Assembly: GCA_021732385.1 (NCBI GenBank)
Contig: JAKFVA010000004.1
Coordinates: forward strand, 1-64,000
Direction of reading: 5' to 3'
Source: Burkholderiales bacterium
GTDB taxonomy: Bacteria > Pseudomonadota > Gammaproteobacteria > Burkholderiales > Burkholderiaceae_C
DNA: 64,000 bases
Shown: piece after piece, positions 53,109 through 62,602 of the stretch
How the letters are laid out: every line of letters begins with the position of its first letter
How positions within the stretch are numbered: the first letter of the stretch is position 1
Position numbers and translations under genes: made by a program
Notes under the pieces: model-generated
Told to the model about the DNA's origin: nothing
What the model saw: the letters and a program-made list of their open reading frames with translations, nothing else
Databases searched by the model: none

Positions 53109-54188
53109 ATGAATACCACCCGCAAAAACTCCTTACCTGCTATGCCGCGCCAGACACGGCGCATTGCCATCGTTGGCGCGGGCATAGCAGGCATCAGCTG
53201 CGCTCGCACACTAGCGCAAGCCGGGCACGAGGTGGTAGTGTTTGAAAAAAGCCGCTCGTGCGGTGGCCGCATGGCAACGCGGCAAACCAACTTTGGCAGC
53301 TTTGACCACGGTGCCCAGTACTTCACCGTGCGCGACACGCGCTTTGCGTTGGCGCTGCAAACCGCACCTGGTTTGTGCAAACCCTGGAGCGCCAACACAG
53401 TGCAGCTGCTGGATGCCTTTGGCCGAGTTGCCAGCATCTTGAAGCCCACCACGCAGCCGCATTGGGTGCCCAGCCCGGGCATGAATGCGCTGGTGCAGCA
53501 CTGGGCCGCACCACTTGCGCAGCAGATTGAACTCAACACGCAGGTCACGCGCATTGAACGCGACGCGGTGCACCCGCACGCTTGGCAATTGCGCACCCGC
53601 GGTGCCGACGATTCGCAGTTGGTCTACTCGGGTTTTGACGCGGTGCTGCTGGCACTGCCCAGCGTGCAAGCCCAACAATTGCTCTCCGGTAGCGCTGTGG
53701 CCCCGCAACTGGCCAGCCAGCTAGACGCCGTGCAAGTGGCGCCCTGCTGGACGCTGATGCTGGCGTTCCCACAGGCACTGCAAGCCAACCTCAGCCACCT
53801 GGGGCCGCAATGGAACGCTGCGCGTAGCACCCACCACCGCATTGCCTGGGTGGCGCGCGAGTCGTCCAAACCAGGGCGCGAGCGCATTGAACGTTGGACG
53901 GTGCAAGCCAGCGCCGCCTGGTCGCAAGAACACCTGGAAGACGACGCGCTGCGCGTGCAGGCTAAGCTGCTCAAGGCCTTTGCCGAGGTCACCGGTATCC
54001 GCGCCGAGCCCAGCCATGCGCTTGCACACCGCTGGCGCTATGCGCAAACCCTGCAAGCGCTGGGCCGCTCGCACCTGTGGGACGCCAGTCAGGGCATTGG
54101 CATCTGCGGCGACTTTTGCCTAGGCCGCCGAGTAGAAGATGCGTTTGTGTCTGGCCTGGAACTGGCGTTAAAAGTCGCTTCGAACTAA
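53109..54188 (+). CDS. Renalase-like NAD(P)/FAD-dependent oxidoreductase
   Basis: A 359-residue flavoprotein with the dinucleotide-binding start RRIAIVGAGIAGISCARTLA and the second motif VVVFEKSRSCGGRMATRQT, followed by FDHGAQYFTVRD. The carboxyl end ICGDFCLGRRVEDAFVSGLE matches the FAD-contact region of COG3380-type (renalase-like) amine-oxidase relatives. Substrate unknown. It may be co-transcribed with lysR (36-base gap) and gluQRS (24-base gap). Confidence 0.85.
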   Translation: MNTTRKNSLPAMPRQTRRIAIVGAGIAGISCARTLAQAGHEVVVFEKSRSCGGRMATRQTNFGSFDHGAQYFTVRDTRFALALQTAPGLCKPWSANTVQLLDAFGRVASILKPTTQPHWVPSPGMNALVQHWAAPLAQQIELNTQVTRIERDAVHPHAWQLRTRGADDSQLVYSGFDAVLLALPSVQAQQLLSGSAVAPQLASQLDAVQVAPCWTLMLAFPQALQANLSHLGPQWNAARSTHHRIAWVARESSKPGRERIERWTVQASAAWSQEHLEDDALRVQAKLLKAFAEVTGIRAEPSHALAHRWRYAQTLQALGRSHLWDASQGIGICGDFCLGRRVEDAFVSGLELALKVASN

Positions 54189-54212
54189 CGCAATGGCGGT
54201 GCAAGGGGCAAC

Positions 54213-55211
54213 ATGAGCGCCGCCGGGCCGCCCCAAGGCGCGAAGGCCCCCTCGGGGGGCAGCGACCCACATGAAATGGGGGAGCGTGGGGGCCCTATTT
54301 ATTGCGGTCGTTTTGCCCCCTCACCCACTGGCTTGCTGCATGCCGGATCGCTTGCAGCAGCGCTAGCCAGCTGGCTTGATGCGCGCGCGCACGGCGGCAC
54401 TTGGCTGGTGCGCATGGAAGACACTGACACACCGCGTTGCCTGCCCGGCGCAGACACCGCCATCTTGCAACAGCTCAGCGCGCTGGGACTGGTGCCTGAC
54501 GAAACCCCGCTCTATCAATCAAAGCGCAGCGCCCACTATGAACTGGCGCTAGCCGGTTTGCTGGCGCAAAACCAGGCCTACCCCTGCACCTGCACCCGCA
54601 GCGACATTGAACGCGTATTGCGCGCAAGCGGCAGCCAGCGGCCACGCCATGGCGAGCTGGTCTACCCCGGCACCTGCCGCCATCGCCGCTTTGACTTGCC
54701 AAGCCCGCCCGACTGCGTAATCTCTGCAAACCAGGCGATTCGGCTGCGCACAACGGGCTTAGCTCCCATCCACTGGCTTGACCGCCGTCTGGGCGCACAG
54801 CAGCAAAATGTGGCTACCGAAGTGGGCGATTTTGTGCTGCGCCGCGCTGATGGCCTGTGGGCCTACCAGCTTGCCGTGGTGGTGGACGACGCAGCCCAGG
54901 GCATCACCCATGTGGTGCGCGGCCAGGACCTGGCCGACAACACGGCGCGCCAGATCCTGCTGCAACAACAACTGGGCCTGCCCACGCCGCACTATCTGCA
55001 TGTGCCGCTGGTGCTGGGCGCCGATGGGCACAAGTTGTCCAAACAAAACGGCGCGCAAGCGCTGGATGTGGGCCAGCCATTGACCGCGCTCAATGCCGCG
55101 GCGCGCGTACTGGCGCTACCCGCGCAATTAGGCAGCGCGACTGATGCGCTGACCACCTGGACTCACATTTGGGCCGATGCTTGGGCGGCCAATCCGCCAG
55201 CCACCGCTTGA
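54213..55211 (+). CDS. gluQ: Glutamyl-Q tRNA(Asp) synthetase
   Basis: A 332-residue truncated GluRS-like enzyme that glutamylates queuosine 34 of tRNA-Asp. The HIGH-like motif is [18 protein letters not shown]; the KMSKS-like motif is [22 protein letters not shown] and [10 protein letters not shown] pair supplies zinc ligands. There is no anticodon-binding domain, as expected. The ATG at 54213 has AAGGGG four bases upstream, so I keep it, although residues 1-25 are encoded by a GC-rich repeat-like segment and relatives begin near residue 28 (YCGRFAPSP). An alternative ATG at 54276 has no Shine-Dalgarno. Confidence 0.92.
   Translation: MSAAGPPQGAKAPSGGSDPHEMGERGGPIYCGRFAPSPTGLLHAGSLAAALASWLDARAHGGTWLVRMEDTDTPRCLPGADTAILQQLSALGLVPDETPLYQSKRSAHYELALAGLLAQNQAYPCTCTRSDIERVLRASGSQRPRHGELVYPGTCRHRRFDLPSPPDCVISANQAIRLRTTGLAPIHWLDRRLGAQQQNVATEVGDFVLRRADGLWAYQLAVVVDDAAQGITHVVRGQDLADNTARQILLQQQLGLPTPHYLHVPLVLGADGHKLSKQNGAQALDVGQPLTALNAAARVLALPAQLGSATDALTTWTHIWADAWAANPPATA
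54225..54294 (+). repeat. GC-rich repeat-like segment read into gluQ
   Basis: The segment GGGCCGCCCCAAGGCGCGAA followed by GGCCCCCTCGGGGGGCAGCG includes a GCCCCC-TC-GGGGGC hairpin and ends in GGGGGAGCGTGGGGGC. From general knowledge of Comamonadaceae genomes, near-identical stretches are dispersed between genes; only one copy is in this window, so its repeat status is not shown here. It lies in frame at the start of gluQ. Confidence 0.45.
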
Positions 55212-55249
55212 ACCCTGCAACCTTACAATCGCGGCCCTACCCAGCGCGC

Positions 55250-56041
55250 ATGAACACAGCCACTCCCTCCCCAACCATCGCACCGGCAGCAGCAATAGAA
55301 ACAGCGGCACCTGCGCCGCCAAGCGCATCCGCGCAGCCCAGCAGCCCTGCAGCCGCACCCGTCACCCGCCAGCGCAAAACCATCAAAAGCTTTGTGCGCC
55401 GCGCAGGCCGCACCACCGTGGGCCAGAACCGGGCGCTGCAAGAACTGGGGCCGCAATTTGTGTTGCCCATGCAGCAGGCGCTGCTTGATTTACCCGCCGT
55501 ATTTGGCCGCAGCGCACCCACGGTGCTGGAAATCGGCTTTGGTATGGGTGAAGCCACGGCGCAGATAGCCGCGCTGCGCCCGCAAGACAACTTTTTGTGC
55601 TGCGAGGTGCACCCACCCGGCGTTGGCGCACTGTTGGCGCGCATTGCGCAGCAGCAGTTGCCCAATATCCGCATCGTTGCGCACGATGCGGTGGAGGTGC
55701 TCACCCATATGCTGGCACCCGGCAGCCTGGCGGGCGCACACATTTTTTTCCCCGACCCGTGGCACAAGACACGCCACCACAAACGCCGCTTGATCCAGCC
55801 GCCGCTGGTGGCCCTGCTGGCGTCGCGGCTGGCACCCGGCGGCTACCTGCACTGCGCCACTGATTGGCAGCCCTATGCACAGCAAATGATCGAGGTACTG
55901 GGCGCAGAACTTGCTCTAACCAACACAGCAGCCGGTTTTGCACCACGCCCCGGCTACCGGCCGCTTACCAAGTTCGAGCAACGCGGTCTGCGTCTGGGCC
56001 ACGGCGTTTGGGATGTGCTGTTTCGCAAGAACGCAAGTTGA
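55250..56041 (+). CDS. trmB: tRNA (guanine-N7)-methyltransferase
   Basis: A 263-residue SAM-dependent enzyme forming m7G46 in tRNAs. The SAM site is [16 protein letters not shown], then [19 protein letters not shown]; the catalytic/tRNA loop is [17 protein letters not shown] and the closing block is [19 protein letters not shown]. The ATG at 55250 begins an Ala/Pro-rich, probably disordered extension of about 45 residues that relatives in the order share. Its last 25 codons are recognisably repeated in degenerate form at 57644-57721. Confidence 0.95.
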   Translation: MNTATPSPTIAPAAAIETAAPAPPSASAQPSSPAAAPVTRQRKTIKSFVRRAGRTTVGQNRALQELGPQFVLPMQQALLDLPAVFGRSAPTVLEIGFGMGEATAQIAALRPQDNFLCCEVHPPGVGALLARIAQQQLPNIRIVAHDAVEVLTHMLAPGSLAGAHIFFPDPWHKTRHHKRRLIQPPLVALLASRLAPGGYLHCATDWQPYAQQMIEVLGAELALTNTAAGFAPRPGYRPLTKFEQRGLRLGHGVWDVLFRKNAS

Positions 56042-56155
56042 GCCATAGCAAAGGCTCATGGCAACATGCACAAATTGAATGCGGGCCGGGGGTATTCCCC
56101 GCGGGTGGCGCACTGGCAGCCCCTACACTCTTGGACCTTTAAAAGAAAGCCTTTC

Positions 56156-57313
56156 ATGAACGCATTGCGCAGAAAACTGCTGCTGAGCAGCTCCCTGGCC
56201 AGCCTGAGCCTCCCCTTGTTCGCCCAGGGCAGCGGTAAAACCACGGGTACCAGCTTGCGCAAGGTGGTGCTGGGCCAGTCAGTGCCGCTCACCGGTGCCG
56301 CCGATCAGATTGGCCTGGCCTATGTGGCCGGTGCAAAGCTGTTTTTTGACGCATACAACGAGCGTATTACCGAGCGTGGCACAGGCGGCTTTCAATTTGA
56401 GCAAAAAGTGCTGGACGACAGCTACAACCCCGACAAGGCCCAGGCCAACGCCAAAAAGCTGCTGGCCGACGGTGCCGACTTGCTGTTTGGTTTTTTTGGC
56501 ACCAGCGCCTGCGATAACGCAGCCGCCGTGGCGCGTGAGCAAAACGCCCTGTTATTTGCGCCGTTTGCCGCCTCCAACACCTTGCGCAGCCCAGCCAACA
56601 ACCATGTCTTTCATGTGCGCCCCGGCATGACTGACGAGGCTTTGAAAATGCTGCGCCAAACCACCGCCATCAACCAGGGCCGCATTGCCGTGCTGGCCGA
56701 AGACGACGGCCTGGGCCGCGAAGGCCTGGCCGCTGTGGTGGCCGCCGCGCGCGAGCTGAATTTGCCACCCATTGTGGGCACTGCCATGGTGCCCACCAAC
56801 AGCGACAAAGTCGACGCCGCTGTGGCGCAACTGCTCAAGCTGCAACCCCAGGTGATTATTCAGGCCAGCCTGTTCCAGACTTCGGCGGCCTTTACCCGCA
56901 AAGTGCGCCGCGCGGGCTACATTGGCTCGCTGATGAACTTCTCGGTGGTGGGGCTGGACCCGCTGTACGCCGCTTTGGGCAAGGAAATTACCGGCGTGGT
57001 GGTGTCGCAGGTGGTGCCCTCGCCCAGCCGCCTGGCAGTGCCCATCGTCAAGGAATACATCACGCAACTGGAGAAAACCGACAACCAGCCCACCTATGCC
57101 GGGCTGGAGGGTTTTATCGCCGCCAAAACCTTGGCCGAGGCGCTGCGCCGCTCGGGCCGCAGCTTTGACACGCCCGCTTTGCAAAAAACCATGCTTGCCA
57201 TGAACGACTACGACGCCGGTGGCCTGCGTATCAATTTGCGTGCTGGCATGCGCGACCCCGCCCGCACGGTCGACCTGATCACGATTGCGGGCGACGGCAA
57301 GGTGCTGCGCTAA
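56156..57313 (+). CDS. Leu/Ile/Val-type ABC transporter substrate-binding protein (copy 1)
   Basis: A 385-residue periplasmic binding protein of the Peripla_BP_6 (LivJ-like) family. The amino terminus ALRRKLLLSSSLASLSLPLFA is a signal peptide with a twin-arginine-like start. The first lobe has VVLGQSVPLTGAADQIGLAY, LLFGFFGTSACDNAAAVA and [20 protein letters not shown]; the second has RIAVLAEDDGLGREGL and [17 protein letters not shown]. It has a close paralogue 633 bases downstream. No permease or ATPase genes adjoin; the Liv-type LivHM-LivG-LivF set at 16782-20099 lacks a binding protein. Ligand unknown. Confidence 0.9.
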   Translation: MNALRRKLLLSSSLASLSLPLFAQGSGKTTGTSLRKVVLGQSVPLTGAADQIGLAYVAGAKLFFDAYNERITERGTGGFQFEQKVLDDSYNPDKAQANAKKLLADGADLLFGFFGTSACDNAAAVAREQNALLFAPFAASNTLRSPANNHVFHVRPGMTDEALKMLRQTTAINQGRIAVLAEDDGLGREGLAAVVAAARELNLPPIVGTAMVPTNSDKVDAAVAQLLKLQPQVIIQASLFQTSAAFTRKVRRAGYIGSLMNFSVVGLDPLYAALGKEITGVVVSQVVPSPSRLAVPIVKEYITQLEKTDNQPTYAGLEGFIAAKTLAEALRRSGRSFDTPALQKTMLAMNDYDAGGLRINLRAGMRDPARTVDLITIAGDGKVLR

Positions 57314-57345
57314 CCCGCAACCGAACACCGGATTGGCAACTCCTG

Positions 57346-57600
57346 TTTGCTACTAAAGTAATAGTATTTTTAGATAGCGCTACCCGCACGCCAGTACTAG
57401 GCTAGCGCTTTATTTGATACCCGAAAATGCCTTGAAATTGCAAAAATGACGCGCTGCAGGCTTGCAAAACGTTTTTCTTGGCCGCTGTAGCCCGAAAATT
57501 CATTAAAAATTGCTTTTTTCAAGCGTCAAAAGTGGATTTTAGCCAATACTAGCGTGCGGGTAGCGCTATGGGTTTTTACTATCTATTTGATAGTAAATTT
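57346..57600. repeat. Dispersed element with inverted arms, copy 3
   Basis: Arm D (57346-57390) contains TTTGCTACTAAAGTAATAGT followed by ATTTTTAGATAGCGCTACCCGCACG. Arm E (57552-57600) is inverted: GCGTGCGGGTAGCGCTATGG, then TTTTTACTATCTATTTGATAGTAAATTT. Symmetry continues inward (CCAGTACTAGGCTA against TAGCCAATACTAGC). Total span is 255 bases, close to the 258 bases of the element at 10345-10602. No coding sequence lies between the arms. Confidence 0.78.
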
Positions 57601-57643
57601 GCCAAGTCGGCGTCAGCTCACCCGCCTTGCCACCCGCACGGCG

Positions 57644-57721
57644 ACCAAATTCGAGCAGCGCGGTCTGCGACTGAGCCACAGCGCGCGGAACCTGCTTTTC
57701 AAGTGCAGTGATCCATCCTAG
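57644..57721 (+). pseudogene. Remnant of the trmB 3' end
   Basis: Reading 57644-57721 gives [20 protein letters not shown] then a few residues and a stop. The true trmB ends [20 protein letters not shown] and a few residues. The first ten residues are identical, and the later ones diverged. Since a paralogue of the gene that follows trmB also follows this remnant, it marks a duplication of [trmB 3' end plus binding protein]. It has no start codon and cannot make an enzyme. Confidence 0.85.
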
Positions 57722-57945
57722 CTACCTACCTGCCAAGCCATTTGAACACTGGCATTGTTAGTAGGCACTTTAGTTGTCATCACCTATGCACAACTAGCCA
57801 TAGCGATTAGTTAAAGACCCCGCGACAGGCACAAAATTCAAGCACCCAACAGCCGGTTGAACTTTTGAATGCTTGGCCTGCAACTTCCAACTGCATTCCA
57901 AATTATTGATGCCTCTGCCCCTATTTCAACAACTGAAGGCGCAAT

Positions 57946-59115
57946 ATGACTGAACATCAAAGACGGCTATTCTTGGCGTCCACACTGGCATCCACCTGGA
58001 GCCTGATGTGCCCGCTTGCCATTGCGGGTGCCAAACAAAAAGACAGGTCGAAGATTGAACCTGTGGTTTCTCGCAAAATAGTGGTGGGGCAATCGGTGCC
58101 TTTGAGCGGTGCCGTAGCCAATATAGGTTTGGCCTACAGCGCGGGCAGCAAAGCGTACTTCGATGCGTTCAACGCCAGAGGACACAGCAGTTTGGTCTTT
58201 GAGCAAGTGACTCTGGACGACGGCTACCAGCCACACATTTCGATGGGCAATGCCCGCCGTCTGATCGGTGAAAAGGCTGATTTGCTGTTTGGCTTTTTGG
58301 GCACCTCGTGCTGCACCGGCGCTGCCAAGATTGCGCGCGAAAATGGCAAACTGCTGTTCGCCCCGTTTGCAGCATCCAGCTTGCTGCGCTCGCCCGCCAA
58401 TGCTCATGTCTTTCACATACGCCCCAGCATGAGCGATGAAGCCAGCAAAATGCTGCAACAAAGCCATGCCATGGGTCTGACCCGCATTGCGGTGCTGGCC
58501 GAGGAAGGCGATATGGGCCAGGAAGGCTTGGACGCAGTCGATGCCGCCATCAAGGCGCTGCAATTGCCACCGATAGTAGGCAGCGCACGGGTGCAAACCG
58601 ATTCGGGGCAGGCCGATGCTGCCGTCGCCCGGTTATTGGGCTTGCAGCCGCAGGTTATTATTTTGGTTAGCCATTACATGTCTTCAGCCGCGTTCACGCG
58701 CAAGGCACGGCGCTCGGGCTATGGCGGCGCACTGATGAATTTTTCAGTGGTAGGACTGGACCAGTTGCACGCGGCATTGGGACGGGATTTTGCAGGAGTC
58801 ACGGTTGCTCAGGTGGTGCCCTCTACCCGCAACATTGCCTTGCCACTCGTCAGAGAGTACGCAGCGGTTTCAAAAAGGAACAACACCTTGCCCACCAGCG
58901 TCGGGCTGGAAGGCTTCATAGCAGCCAAAACCCTGGTTGAGGGCGTGTTGCGCGCAGGCTCAGGTTTTGACGCAGTCGAGCTGCAAAAATCCCTTGAGAC
59001 TGTGCGTGGCTTCGATTTGGGTGGCTACCGCGTCAATTTGCATGCCAGTGAACCCACCCCGCAGCAAAATATTGATCTGGTCACCATCTCGGCGACTGGT
59101 CAACTGCTGCGCTGA
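57946..59115 (+). CDS. Leu/Ile/Val-type ABC transporter substrate-binding protein (copy 2)
   Basis: A 389-residue paralogue of the upstream binding protein, with the same order of blocks: [74 protein letters not shown] and [17 protein letters not shown]. The signal region has a twin-arginine-like [14 protein letters not shown], so export by Tat is possible. GAAGG lies six bases before the ATG. Codon use looks less GC-biased than copy 1, suggesting relaxed or different selection. The 3' end overlaps the convergent alaS by 16 bases. Confidence 0.9.
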   Translation: MTEHQRRLFLASTLASTWSLMCPLAIAGAKQKDRSKIEPVVSRKIVVGQSVPLSGAVANIGLAYSAGSKAYFDAFNARGHSSLVFEQVTLDDGYQPHISMGNARRLIGEKADLLFGFLGTSCCTGAAKIARENGKLLFAPFAASSLLRSPANAHVFHIRPSMSDEASKMLQQSHAMGLTRIAVLAEEGDMGQEGLDAVDAAIKALQLPPIVGSARVQTDSGQADAAVARLLGLQPQVIILVSHYMSSAAFTRKARRSGYGGALMNFSVVGLDQLHAALGRDFAGVTVAQVVPSTRNIALPLVREYAAVSKRNNTLPTSVGLEGFIAAKTLVEGVLRAGSGFDAVELQKSLETVRGFDLGGYRVNLHASEPTPQQNIDLVTISATGQLLR

Positions 59116-61736
59116 TCAACCCATCCGGCAACCGAGGCCAGCGCTGAGGCCAGGGCCGCTGGCTGGGTACCGCCGGCCATCGCGAAATCGGCTTTGCCAC
59201 CGCCTTTGCCGCCCACCTGCTGCGCCACAAAGTTCACCAGTTCACCGGCCTTGTACTGCGTCATGCGGTCGGCGGTAACACCTGCTGCCAGTTGCACCTT
59301 GCCTGCATCGACCGATGCCAACACGATGACGGCGGTTTTCAGCTTGTCTTTCAACTTGGCCATGGTTTCGCGCAGCGTCTGGCTGTCGGCACCGTCGAGC
59401 GTGGACACCAGCACCTGCGTGCCTTTGACGTCCAGCGCCAACTTGGCCAACTCATCGCCTTGCGACGAGGCCAGCTTGCCCTTAAGTGCCGTAATTTCTT
59501 TCTCCAGCGCCTTCACCTGATCAAGCATCTGGCCAATGCGCTGCGGCAGATCAAAAGGCTGCGTTTTGAGCGTGCCAGCGGCGCTTTGCAAGGTGGATTC
59601 GAGCGACTGCAAGTAGACCAGCGCGTTGTCACCCGTCACCGCCTCCACGCGCCGCACACCGGCTGCGATGCCGGTTTCAGCCACAATTTTGAACAGCCCA
59701 ATATCGCCCGTGCGCGCCACATGCGTGCCGCCGCAGAGTTCCTTGCTGGAGCCAATGGAGAGCACCCGCACCTCGTCGCCGTATTTCTCGCCAAACAGCA
59801 TCATGGCACCCGATTTTTGCGCGGCCTCCATGGGCATCACAGCGGCATCGGTGGCGGCATTGTGCAAAATTTCAGCGTTGACGCGCTGCTCGATCTCGCG
59901 GATTTGCGCGTCGGTTACCGGCTGGTTGTGCGCAAAGTCAAAGCGTGTGCGCTCGGCGTTCACCAAACTGCCTTTTTGCTGCACATGCGCGCCCAACACC
60001 TCGCGCAGCGCCTTGTGCATCAGGTGGGTGGCGCTGTGGTTGCGGATGGTTTGCTGGCGCAATTCGGTGTTGACCTGCGCGTTCACACTGTCGCCGACTT
60101 TCAAGCTGCCTTGCGTCAACGTGCCGTGGTGGCCAAACACATCGGCCTTGATTTTTTGCGTGTCTTGAACAGCAAAAGATGCACCGTCAGAAGCCAGCAC
60201 GCCTTCGTCACCGACCTGCCCGCCTGACTCGGCATAAAACGGCGTGGTGTCCAGCACCACGACGCCGTTTTGGCCTTCGTTCAATTGCGCCACGTTCAGA
60301 CCGTCGGCATACAACGCCATCACTTTGGCGGGTTGCGAAAGCTGCTCGTAACCGACGAACAGGTTGCCTGTACCCGCATAGTCCAGCGCCTTGTCCATCT
60401 TGAATTTGCCAGCGGCGCGGGCCTGGGTTTTTTGTTGCGTCATGGCAGCGTCAAACCCCGCAGCATCGACCTCGACACCGCGTTCGCGGCACACGTCCTG
60501 CGTCAAATCGAGCGGGAAACCGTAGGTGTCGTGCAGCTTGAAGGCCACATCGCCGGGCAACACACGCGCTTCATGGGCCAAAGCGGTATCCAGAATCTGC
60601 ATGCCTGTTGCCAGCGTCTCAAAAAACCGCTCTTCTTCAATGCGCAGCACCTCAGTGATGCGCTTCTCATCGCTGGCCAAACGCGGATAGGCCGCGCCCA
60701 TCAGCGCGACCAAATCGGCCACCAGCTTGTGGAAAAACGGCTTTTTGCAGCCCAGCTTGTAGCCATGCCGGATGGCGCGTCGGATGATGCGCCGCTGCAC
60801 ATAGCCGCGCCCTTCACTGCCGGGGTTCACACCGTCGCTCACCAAAAACGCGGTGGCGCGAATGTGGTCGGCAATCACGCGCAGGCTCTTGTTGTCCAGA
60901 TCGGCGCAGCCCGTTTCGCGCGCCGCCGCCTTGATGAGCGCGGCAAAAATGTCAATCTCGTAGTTGCTGTGCACGTGCTGCAAGATGGCGGCCAGCCGCT
61001 CCAGGCCCATGCCGGTGTCGACACACGGCGCGGGCAGCTTGACCAGGCTGCCATCGGCCTGCATGTCAAACTGCATGAACACGTGGTTCCAGATTTCAAT
61101 GAAGCGGTCGCCATCTTCACCCGGGCTGCCAGGCGGGCCACCGGGGATGTGCGGGCCGTGGTCGTAAAAAATCTCGCTGCACGGGCCACAGGGACCGGTG
61201 TCGGCCATCATCCAGAAATTGTCTGAGGCGTATTTTTTGCCCTTGTTGTCACCAATGCGGATCACACGTTCTGGCGGCAGGCCAATCTCCTTGGTCCAGA
61301 TGTCATACGCCTCGTCGTCGTCGATGTAGACGGTGGCGGTGAGCTTGTCGGCGGGCAATTTATAAACTTCGGTCAGCAGTTTCCAGCCCCATTTGAGCGA
61401 GTCGCGCTTGAAATAGTCGCCAAAGCTCCAGTTACCCAGCATCTCAAAAAACGTATGGTGTCGGGCGGTGTAACCGACGTTTTCCAGGTCGTTGTGTTTG
61501 CCACCGGCGCGCAGGCAGGCTTGCACGCTGGCGGCGCGTACGTAGGAGCGCTTGTCGGTGCCCAAAAACACGTCTTTGAATTGCACCATGCCGGAGTTGG
61601 TGAACATCAAGGTCGGGTCGTTGCCCGGTACCAGCGGGCTTGAGGCCACCACCGTGTGGCCCTTGCTGGCAAAGAAATCCAGAAAGGTTTTGCGAATCTC
61701 GGAAACAGTGAGGGGGGCGGTGGTCGGGGATGTCAT
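59100..61736 (-). CDS. alaS: Alanyl-tRNA synthetase
   Basis: An 878-residue class II synthetase of full length. Amino-terminal catalytic core ([60 protein letters not shown]), editing domain with the zinc ligands in [18 protein letters not shown] and [19 protein letters not shown], and the carboxyl C-Ala domain with a GGxGGG-like [16 protein letters not shown]. It charges tRNA-Ala and clears Ser/Gly mischarging. Its stop lies inside the 3' end of the convergent binding protein gene. The toxin gene vapC lies 14 bases upstream in the same direction. Confidence 0.98.
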   Translation of the reverse strand: MTSPTTAPLTVSEIRKTFLDFFASKGHTVVASSPLVPGNDPTLMFTNSGMVQFKDVFLGTDKRSYVRAASVQACLRAGGKHNDLENVGYTARHHTFFEMLGNWSFGDYFKRDSLKWGWKLLTEVYKLPADKLTATVYIDDDEAYDIWTKEIGLPPERVIRIGDNKGKKYASDNFWMMADTGPCGPCSEIFYDHGPHIPGGPPGSPGEDGDRFIEIWNHVFMQFDMQADGSLVKLPAPCVDTGMGLERLAAILQHVHSNYEIDIFAALIKAAARETGCADLDNKSLRVIADHIRATAFLVSDGVNPGSEGRGYVQRRIIRRAIRHGYKLGCKKPFFHKLVADLVALMGAAYPRLASDEKRITEVLRIEEERFFETLATGMQILDTALAHEARVLPGDVAFKLHDTYGFPLDLTQDVCRERGVEVDAAGFDAAMTQQKTQARAAGKFKMDKALDYAGTGNLFVGYEQLSQPAKVMALYADGLNVAQLNEGQNGVVVLDTTPFYAESGGQVGDEGVLASDGASFAVQDTQKIKADVFGHHGTLTQGSLKVGDSVNAQVNTELRQQTIRNHSATHLMHKALREVLGAHVQQKGSLVNAERTRFDFAHNQPVTDAQIREIEQRVNAEILHNAATDAAVMPMEAAQKSGAMMLFGEKYGDEVRVLSIGSSKELCGGTHVARTGDIGLFKIVAETGIAAGVRRVEAVTGDNALVYLQSLESTLQSAAGTLKTQPFDLPQRIGQMLDQVKALEKEITALKGKLASSQGDELAKLALDVKGTQVLVSTLDGADSQTLRETMAKLKDKLKTAVIVLASVDAGKVQLAAGVTADRMTQYKAGELVNFVAQQVGGKGGGKADFAMAGGTQPAALASALASVAGWVDQRSS

Positions 61737-61750
61737 TTTTAGGCGGGTAG

Positions 61751-62176
61751 TCAGGAAAGCAGTTGAAATCGAAGGCCGGAAAAGCGTTTGAAGTCGCGGT
61801 CAAAGGTGCCAATTTCGGCGTTGTGCTCAATGGCCAGGGCAGCCAGATGGGCGTCGTTGGTCAGGTTGCCTGCCGAGCCAACCGTAAGCAGCAGGCGCGC
61901 CAATATGTCGCTGTGGCGCACACTGGGATGCAAGATTTTGCAATTGACGTGGTTCAACCACGAATCCACGTAACCTAGTGCTTGCGGCACCGTGCGGGGG
62001 CTCGCGGACAGCCGGGGATGCGTTGTCAAGCGAATGAAGCCAATCACGCTAAGCCAAGCCAAACCCAGACCTTGTGCGCTGCTCAAGCTGTCTTCCAGCC
62101 ATTGACGCGACAGCGCGTGGTGTGGGCTGTCACCATCGGCGGCATAGACCAAGAGATTGGTGTCGGCCAGCTTCAC
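61751..62176 (-). CDS. vapC: VapC-type PIN-domain toxin
   Basis: A 141-residue PIN-domain ribonuclease. The first acidic residue is in [14 protein letters not shown], a middle block is [13 protein letters not shown], and later acidic residues are in [15 protein letters not shown] and [13 protein letters not shown], so the usual four-acid metal site appears intact. Such toxins cut tRNA or other RNA until bound by the antitoxin. The ATG overlaps the antitoxin stop (ATGA), the standard toxin-antitoxin order. It lies just upstream of alaS. Confidence 0.9.
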   Translation of the reverse strand: MKLADTNLLVYAADGDSPHHALSRQWLEDSLSSAQGLGLAWLSVIGFIRLTTHPRLSASPRTVPQALGYVDSWLNHVNCKILHPSVRHSDILARLLLTVGSAGNLTNDAHLAALAIEHNAEIGTFDRDFKRFSGLRFQLLS

Positions 62177-62475
62177 GCGCCGCGCTTGACTTTGGCCAAG
62201 AATTCCTCGTTGTCCAACTCGGCAATCAGTTCGTTGGCCTTGGTTAAATCAACCAAAAAACCACCCGAGTGAAACACCCGCTGCACAAAGCGCGGTACCT
62301 CCTGGGAAGGCGCTGTCGCTGACGCATTCAGCGGCACCAACTTGGCCACGGGCTTGTTGTGCCGCATGATGATGACTTCTTGCCCCGCCTCGGCACGGGC
62401 CACGTACTGGCTCAAGTGGGTTTTAACCTCGAACAGGCCGACGGCTTCGCTGACTTTATGTGGATAAGCTTGCAT
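62173..62475 (-). CDS. vapB: Phd/YefM-type antitoxin
   Basis: A 100-residue antitoxin. The Phd/YefM amino-terminal fold shows as AVGLFEVKTHLSQYVARAEA followed by GQEVIIMRHNKPVAKLVPL; the carboxyl tail, which would wrap the toxin, is helical and acidic (ANELIAELDNEEFLAKVKRG). It should bind the palindrome TGGTTGATTCAACCA 17 bases upstream of its start and repress the pair, with VapC as co-repressor. Confidence 0.88.
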   Translation of the reverse strand: MQAYPHKVSEAVGLFEVKTHLSQYVARAEAGQEVIIMRHNKPVAKLVPLNASATAPSQEVPRFVQRVFHSGGFLVDLTKANELIAELDNEEFLAKVKRGA

Positions 62476-62491
62476 AGCACGACCTCAATTT

Positions 62492-62506
62492 TGGTTGATT
62501 CAACCA
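62492..62506. promoter_or_regulatory. Perfect 15-base palindrome, antitoxin operator
   Basis: TGGTTGATTCAACCA is symmetric about its central T and lies 16-31 bases upstream of the antitoxin start codon. Position and symmetry fit an autoregulatory operator for the toxin-antitoxin pair. Confidence 0.72.
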
Positions 62507-62602
62507 GATTCTAAGCTTTCTGACTGGGTTTGCCTTGGGCGACAGCCAAAATCGCATAAAGCCCCTAAGCTTGAGGCTTAACCCATTATTGGAATGCTCC
62601 CC

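Larger units (their letters stand above)
57314..57945. other. 632-base intergenic region between the two binding proteins
   Basis: It holds the second inverted-arm dispersed element (57346-57600), then a degenerate copy of the last codons of trmB (57644-57721), then about 220 bases with no recognisable gene before the second binding protein. GAAGG at 57935-57939 is the ribosome-binding site for the ATG at 57946. Confidence 0.75.

Noticed and set aside
56039-56058. TGAGCC/GGCTCA hairpin after trmB as a terminator
   Set aside because: Short stem, 8-base loop and no T-run; not repeated after the trmB remnant.
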